Origin: Allomyces macrogynus ATCC 38327
Taxonomy: Eukaryota; Blastocladiomycota; Blastocladiomycetes; Blastocladiales; Blastocladiaceae
Length of the DNA stretch: 11,731 bases
Direction: 5' to 3'
Assembly (NCBI GenBank): GCA_000151295.1
Contig: GG745355.1
Span: forward strand, 475,736 to 487,466
Each line of letters begins with the position of its first letter. The stretch's first letter is position 1. Positions 7,055 to 11,731 of the stretch are shown here, piece by piece. The position numbers and the translations under genes are program-made. The notes beneath the pieces were generated by a model. The model saw only the letters and a program-made list of their open reading frames with translations. It was not told the origin of the DNA and made no database searches.

Positions 7055-9801
7055 CTACTCGCTGGCGCCGGGTCCGCCCGGCACTGCCCCGCCGGCATTG
7101 GCCTTGGACTGAATCACGTCGTCGAGCGACTTGTGCCGCGACAGTTCCGAGAGTACCGACTCGTCGACGGGCAGCACCGACTTGCGGCGGAACCGCGGCG
7201 GCGTGGTTTTCCCGCCCGGCGCGTCCTGGATCGCCGTGTGCAGGTCGTCGGCTTCGCGGTCCTCGGGCGCGTCGGCGTCCGGCGACATGGGCAGCGGTGA
7301 GATGGCTAGAACCGAAGGTAAGCTGATAAAAAGGCAACGGGCGGAGAGCGAGAGCTAATGCCAACGTACACATGGGCGTGGTCGGCGACGCGTCAAACTC
7401 GCCGTGGTACTTGGTGAAGTGCGGGTTGGCCGCGGGCACCTTGACGGCATTGGCTTGCGCCATGTGCTCGATCTTGACCCAGGCTTCTTCGCGCTCCTTT
7501 TGCTTCTTGCGCTCACTACGCACCGGGAAGGAGAGTGAGTGCGGGGCTCGGCGCGAGGGAGGAAGAAGTAGAAGAAGGACGTACAGCTGGCGCTGCTGCT
7601 TATACTTGTTCGTGCACTCGTCAAACAGTTTGGGACTGATCTCCATGAACAGCTTGAGTGCGTTGTAGACGAGCCCGTGGATGGTCCTAGTCGCGTGCCA
7701 GGCGAGCGTGAGTCAACCGACCGATCACCCACTTCCGCGTCGCCAAACATCAAAACGTACCGGTTCCAGTGTGACTTGGAGTTGCGGTAGAGCGACGAGA
7801 ACATGAGCGGCAAGATGACGGCCACGTTTTCCGAGATCAGGTTGACAATATACTCGTTGTTCCAGTAATACAGCGCGCGCTCGGCGACCTGGAAGTGCTG
7901 CGACGAGACGCACTTCGCAATATGCGTGAACAGCGGCACCTGGATCTTTTGAAACTCGACCGGGTCGATAATGTCGAGAATTTCCTCAATCTCGTTCAGG
8001 AACATGACCTCCTTGGGCGAGTTCATCTTGGGCCAGAACCGCAGCAACCCGAGCACCACCTCGGACGTGAGTGACGGGTCCTTTTCGAGAAACTGCACGA
8101 CGCAGTACGCGAGCTGCGGGTGGTAGAGCCCGAGCGACTTGGCTTTGTGCAGCGGGATCAGCACCTTCGACAGGAACACCTTGTGCTCTTCCTTGAGCGG
8201 CACGGCGAACCCGTTGATGATCGACCCGAGAATCTCGAGCAGTTCGGCGATCCCGTTGTGCTTTTCGTTTTCGTAGACGAAATGGAAGAACACGTGGTTG
8301 ATGGACCGGCGAATAAACGCGCGCAGGTTCAGGAACTTGCCGTAGACGCGGTGCAATGTCGTTTTCAGGAAATCGCGCTCGCGTGGGTCCTCGGAATCGA
8401 AAAGGTCGAGCAGCTGCAAGACAAAGTGCTGGTCGATGTACCGCTTGGCAAACGTCGGGTTGAAGTCGGGCGACTCGATGAACCGCAAAAAGAACTCGTA
8501 GACGATTTGCAGGTGCGGCCACGCCGCCTCGAGCACGGGCTCATCCTCTTCCGGATCGAACGCGTCGCCCGACGGGTTCACTTGCGGGGGTATTGTGCGG
8601 AACAGGTTGCAGGCAAACTACGTTGGCATGGTTATGGGTGAGTGCAAGTGCAAGTGCGGGGGTGGCGTCCCGGTGAGAACATGTTCGGTCGGAAAAAAAG
8701 AAAACGAACCATCGAGAACACGGCGGGGTATACTTCCTCGGTGATGACGCCGCGGTTGGTCGTAATGTAGTCGACGAGCTCGGTGAGCGTCACGCGCTTG
8801 ACTTCCTTGCCCTTGAGGTCGCTAGTCGCGTCCGAGAAGTCGAACATGATGTGGCACTGCTGCAGCTTGCGCACAAACAGGCCCGTGCGCTCGTGCGCGA
8901 GCACCTCTAGATGATGGATCAAAGGTGAGCAATTCGATCCAACTCGTGATCATATCCGGGCAAAGACCGTACCGCGGAAGTTGGGCAACTTCTCAAACTC
9001 AACGTGCTCGGAAGAATGGAACCTCGATGACCGCTGCCGCTTGGGCAGTTTCGCGACGGGGATCCCATCCTTGTTGGCGTTGCCGGCCTTGAGCCGCGAA
9101 ATCGGCCCGGCGCGCGGCACGTCCTTTGGCGCCGTTTCCATGGGCATCAGGCCACCACCGGTCGCCGCCGCCGTGGGCGACGCGAGTTTCTGCTGCACGG
9201 GACCGGACGCCGACGTGCCGGCGGCCGTGTAGAGCGTTGGCACCGGGTGCGCGGGCGCGCCGGCGTGCCCGAGCGCCACGGTCTTGAGCGAGTTGGTGGT
9301 AGGCGACTAGGTCAGTCCCTCTGTGGGTCAGCCGATCGTCCGTGCTGCAATTCGAGATTGGAGGTGCGGAGCGTAGGTACCTCGAGGTTGCTCTTCCCGA
9401 CGGGCGAGTCGAGGTCGGTCGTGAGCTGCAGTCCGGCCGCGCGCTTATCCGCGGCAACGCCGACGATCCCGGCGACTGACGCGGGCGGGCCAGCGACAAC
9501 GGCGCCCTTGACGACGGCAGGCGCCGGGTGCGCGAGCGCGCTAGCCGCCGCGGCCGAGGCCTTGGCGAGCTGCTGCGCGTCGGAAAAGTGTTGCGGCGCG
9601 TTGCCGGCGCCCTTGGCGCTCGTGGGCGACGGCGCGGGCGAACTGGACGACGACGAGGTCGAGTCGGCAGACGAGTTGCTCTTGCTGCGGTACAGCTTGG
9701 CGATCGGGAGGGGGGAGGGTCAGTCGGGGGTATGGGAGAGGGCGAGCGCGACGGATCAGAGATGGATGGGTACTTACGACGCGGTTCTTCAGTCCTTTCA
9801 T
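7055..9801 (-). CDS. RTS1: PP2A regulatory subunit B56 (B'), eight exons
   Basis: Regulatory B'/B56 subunit that directs the PP2A core enzyme to its substrates. Exons: 9778-9801, 9381-9695, 8973-9306, 8710-8906, 7761-8617, 7585-7686, 7370-7515, 7055-7305; all phases agree, giving 741 aa. An in-frame TAA sits 9 nt before the ATG, whose context is ACCATGA. Residues 1-200 are low-complexity Ser/Ala/Pro and poorly conserved, as in fungal Rts1. The HEAT-like B56 core runs from about 203 ([19 protein letters not shown]) to about 628 ([11 protein letters not shown]) and includes [57 protein letters not shown] and [10 protein letters not shown]. The residues known to form the LxxIxE-binding groove appear intact (HRxY at 379-382, Arg389, His435). 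The tail holds RRKS (Ser701) and RHKS (Ser718), possible basophilic-kinase sites. It is recognised by sequence; orthology to yeast RTS1 and fission yeast par1/par2 is inferred. Confidence 0.97.
7306..9777 (-). other. Seven introns of the B56 gene
   Basis: Introns in transcript order with donor and acceptor: 9696-9777 (GTAAGT, CAAG), 9307-9380 (GTACCT, CTAG), 8907-8972 (GTACGG, CTAG), 8618-8709 (GTTCGT, GTAG), 7687-7760 (GTACGT, CTAG), 7516-7584 (GTACGT, GTAG), 7306-7369 (GTACGT, CTAG). Lengths are 64-92 bp. The junctions were fixed by continuity of the B56 protein for introns 3-6 and by open frame plus splice signals for 1, 2 and 7. CTGAC or TTGAC branch-like sequences are visible in introns 2 and 5. 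The coordinates given span the first to last intron, with exons between them. Confidence 0.85.
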
Positions 9802-10920
9802 GGTGCTTTAGGCACGCGTCAGGCGGACACGGAGGAGCACGGCGGCAAGCAGCGCGCTCTCAGCTCGTTCGACGAGCCAGGCCGAGGCGCGGCGAGCGGG
9901 ACTCCGACGTGAGGGCGGGTTGCGCTCGATCAGGCGCACGGATCAGGTCCACGGCACGCGGACCACGCAAAGTAATTACGGCGAAATAAAGCGGGGTGCG
10001 CGCGCGCCGGATTGGATCGTGTGCGCACGGCGTGCAGCGGTGCGAGCGGCCACGGCCTCGGTTCTCCTTGTCGCACGGGCAAGCACGGCACGGGGTGCGC
10101 GCGGCGCGGATCCGGGTAGGCACGCTTCGTGCGCGCCAAATGCAGGAAGTGGCCGGGCGCGGGTGGGCCGTGGTGGGCCGAGGGAGTACGCGGCGTACAG
10201 GACGGGCGTGACACCGACTTGGCCAGCGAGAACAGGCCAATCAGCGCGACAGCGGCGAGCGGGCAGGCGCGATCGAGCGGGCACCGGGTGGAGGGCAGCG
10301 GCGGCAACGGCAGCAGCGCTGGTAGCAGGGGCAGGAGCAGCTTTGCGAGGGGCCCGAGCGGGGGATGCGCGCGGCGGCGGATCGTGAGTGTCGGTGTGGA
10401 GGTCGGACAAGAATAAATCGCGGGAGACGTTGCGTTCCCTTGGCAGCGTTGCCTTCGCGGCGTTGCCTTCGTTGCGTTCCCTTCGCCGCGCCGGGGCAGG
10501 CAAGTGCTGGAAAAGCGGACCCCACGCCAGCGGAAGCCATGGGCGCCGAGCGTGGCTTGCCCGCTCTCTGGCGGAACCGCCGGTCACGGGAGCGCGCCAG
10601 AAAGCAGGGCCGAATGCCCTGCAAAGAGCGACGCTGTCAGGCGCGCCGCCCTTCCCTGGCGTCAGCGCATGATATATTCAGTCATCCATTATCATATTCG
10701 CGCTCACCTGCACCGACCTCCACCACGACCAGTTGCGCTCTCCTCCACGACGTAGTCGACCTGCCCACCGCTAGCTTGCTGCAATCTGCTGCACCCGATC
10801 GCGCATACCTTCTCCACCCGACTGCACGCCGCCACGGCGCCCCGCAAGGGCTCCAGGCTTGGCCGGCACCATCTCGCTCGGCCGCCTTGCACGTCGACTC
10901 CTTCTTGCCCAACCGCAACG
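9802..10920. promoter_or_regulatory. GC-rich divergent intergenic region
   Basis: This 1.1 kb lies between the start of the B56 gene (minus) and the start of the C11orf65-like gene (plus), so it must hold both promoters. Long frames occur on both strands (up to 235 codons), as expected from the high GC content; their Arg/Ala-rich products show no domain. On the plus strand GATATATT (10671-10678) is a TATA-like element. The 240 nt between it and the ATG at 10921 contain no other ATG and are pyrimidine-rich, which fits a 5' leader. On the minus side, GCTTTATTTC near 9981-9990 is the most AT-rich spot upstream of B56. Confidence 0.45.
10429..10484. repeat. Short imperfect tandem and nested repeats
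   Basis: GTTGCGTTCCCTT occurs at 10429-10441 and 10471-10483. Between these copies, GCGTTGCCTTC occurs at 10446-10456 and 10460-10470, 14 bp apart. The arrangement is A-B-B-A, with A and B sharing a GCGTT...CCTT core. It lies in the GC-rich divergent promoter region and may be a decayed minisatellite or repeated factor-binding sites. Confidence 0.5.
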
Positions 10921-11731
10921 ATGGCCACCAGCATTCTCGCCGCGACAATGCCTGCGCACGAACCCAATATGACCGCCATGCAGTCGTCGCATTCGCTGGC
11001 CGCCGTCGCCAGCACCGCGCGCGCAGCCGGTGTGCCCATCCCCGACACGCCCAGCACCGGCGACACCTATAACACCGACGGCCCCGGCACCGCCCAAGGC
11101 CGCGAAAGCCCCAACGTCAAGCACCTGATCCGGCTCTCGATCCGCACCGCGCGGTCGGCCCTGTCGCCCGAGCACCGCACGCGCCGCGGCACGCTCGGCT
11201 CCGTCCCATCGTCGGCAGCACCCACGCGTGAGCAACAGAACGCGGACCGCGGCAGTTCGGCCGGGTCCGCGAGCGGAGGATGGCGCGCGGCGTTAGGTGC
11301 TGAAGGCACCGCTCATGGATTGTACGGGATTTCGTGCTGCTGCGCGTGTGACTTCTCGAAACACTCTGTTGTGACCAATTTCCCCGGTCTCCCAAAAGCT
11401 AGCTTCTACGCTGACGATCGCGTCCAGGCGTGCCGCACGATTTGGCGCGCGTGGGTCGCGTTTCGCAACCGCCGCATCTTTCAGCGGCTCAAGAACTTGC
11501 TGCTGCGCTCGGTACGTTCGCTGCCGGTTTTCTGGTCCGGTTGGACGGCAATCACTGACTTTTTGTTTCGAATCGACAGGAAACCTCGCTCACGCTGCAC
11601 CTGCTCAAGCGACTCAGCCCCATGGAAGCGCAGCTTCTGCGCGACCCGGTGTCCCACGCGCGTATCCGGTTCCGGTACCGATCCACTCTCTACCCGAGAC
11701 TCTCCACCCCAACAACTCACCCCCCCCCCCC
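10921..11731 (+). CDS. C11orf65/MFI-like protein with IQ-like segment, 5' part
   Basis: Partial gene running off the window. Proposed exons are 10921-11227, 11399-11511 and 11580-11674, with a further donor GTACCG at 11675. Intron 2 (11512-11579, GTACGT...ACAG) is well supported. Intron 1 (11228-11398, GTGAGC...AAAG) is inferred because its 171 bp, although open in frame, read as a low-quality Cys-rich stretch. The ATG has A at -3 and G at +4 and is the first after a 240-nt ATG-free leader. Residues 1-100 are Thr/Ala/Pro-rich and probably disordered. Residues 110-133 (RVQACRTIWRAWVAFRNRRI) resemble an IQ helix with Trp in place of the usual Gln. Residues 149-172 (LLKRLSPMEAQLLRDP, then ARIRFR) match the NPxEAxLL...RFR block of the C11orf65 (mitochondrial fission regulator interactor) family; the next exon should begin with the conserved Gly-Gly part. 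The role in fungi is unsettled. I recognise this family by motif only. Confidence 0.65.
   Translation, partial: MATSILAATMPAHEPNMTAMQSSHSLAAVASTARAAGVPIPDTPSTGDTYNTDGPGTAQGRESPNVKHLIRLSIRTARSALSPEHRTRRGTLGSVPSSAAPTREQQNADRGSSAGSASGGWRAALGAEGTAHGLYGISCCCACDFSKHSVVTNFPGLPKASFYADDRVQACRTIWRAWVAFRNRRIFQRLKNLLLRSVRSLPVFWSGWTAITDFLFRIDRKPRSRCTCSSDSAPWKRSFCATRCPTRVSGSGTDPLSTRDSPPQQLTPPP
11228..11398 (+). other. Inferred intron 1 of the C11orf65-like gene
   Basis: The donor GTGAGC and the pyrimidine-rich run before CCAAAAG at the 3' end suggest an intron of 171 bp; TGTGAC about 28 nt before the acceptor could be the branch site. The length is a multiple of three and there is no in-frame stop, so retention would add 57 residues. 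CTAG at 11399-11402, favoured as an acceptor in the neighbouring gene, would break the frame here. Confidence 0.55.
11512..11579 (+). other. Intron 2 of the C11orf65-like gene
   Basis: The donor GTACGT follows TCG and the acceptor is CGACAG. Removal of 68 bp joins the IQ-like helix to the LSPMEAQLL block in phase 0. An ACTGAC sequence lies about 22 nt before the acceptor and fits a branch point. Confidence 0.85.
11720..11731. repeat. Poly-C run at the window end
   Basis: Twelve C's close the window. The run lies inside the third inferred intron of the C11orf65-like gene. It may continue beyond the window or mark an assembly edge. Confidence 0.8.

Noticed and set aside
6648..7400. Minus-strand frame continuing past B56 exon 7 with long Arg/Gly stretches
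   Set aside because: The frame reads through an intron and the 3' flank. The B56 reading continues in exon 8 after the GTACGT...CTAG intron.
8120..8641. Plus-strand frame of 173 codons opposite B56 exon 5
   Set aside because: It is an antisense shadow of a strongly conserved exon; high GC3 removes stops on the opposite strand.
10365..11072. Plus-strand frame of 235 codons
   Set aside because: It overlaps the C11orf65-like gene in another frame, is Arg/Ala-rich as expected of random GC-rich sequence, and has no recognisable domain.

Overview
The window looks like nuclear DNA of a fungus with small introns. Evidence: the genes carry 64-92 bp GT...AG introns (the 5'-proximal introns of the two outer genes are longer), there are no bacterial-type operons or ribosome binding sites, coding exons are GC-rich, and the gene set fits (a secreted GH11 xylanase, a B56-type PP2A subunit, a pentatricopeptide-type mitochondrial protein). 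A zoosporic lineage such as Blastocladiomycota or a chytrid is possible, but that is a guess from texture. No virus, insertion sequence, CRISPR array, rRNA or tRNA was recognised.

Layout. Bases 1-630 hold no recognisable gene. A two-exon GH11 endo-xylanase gene with a clear signal peptide lies on the minus strand at 631-1553. A 1.8 kb gap follows, with a cluster of GAATCATG octamers and a small inverted repeat. On the minus strand at 3384-5362 is a long PPR-like mitochondrial protein frame broken by two same-direction +1 frameshifts and two in-frame stops; it is called a pseudogene unless the assembly is wrong. The next gap, 5363-7054, contains a strong 59-nt nested hairpin at 6510-6568 and, next to the following gene, an extremely strand-asymmetric tract with a G-quadruplex motif. 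The PP2A B56 regulatory subunit occupies 7055-9801 on the minus strand; its eight exons can be placed to the base with consistent phases (741 aa). A GC-rich 1.1 kb region (9802-10920) separates it from a divergently transcribed plus-strand gene that runs off the window. That gene has an IQ-like segment and a C11orf65/MFI-like block.

The genes do not form a pathway. The xylanase is a secreted plant-cell-wall enzyme, the PPR protein would act in mitochondrial RNA metabolism, B56 targets PP2A phosphatase to substrates, and the C11orf65-like protein is of unsettled function in fungi. The least ordinary points are the substituted active-site surroundings and shortened thumb of the xylanase, the pattern of lesions in the PPR gene, and the unexplained hairpin.
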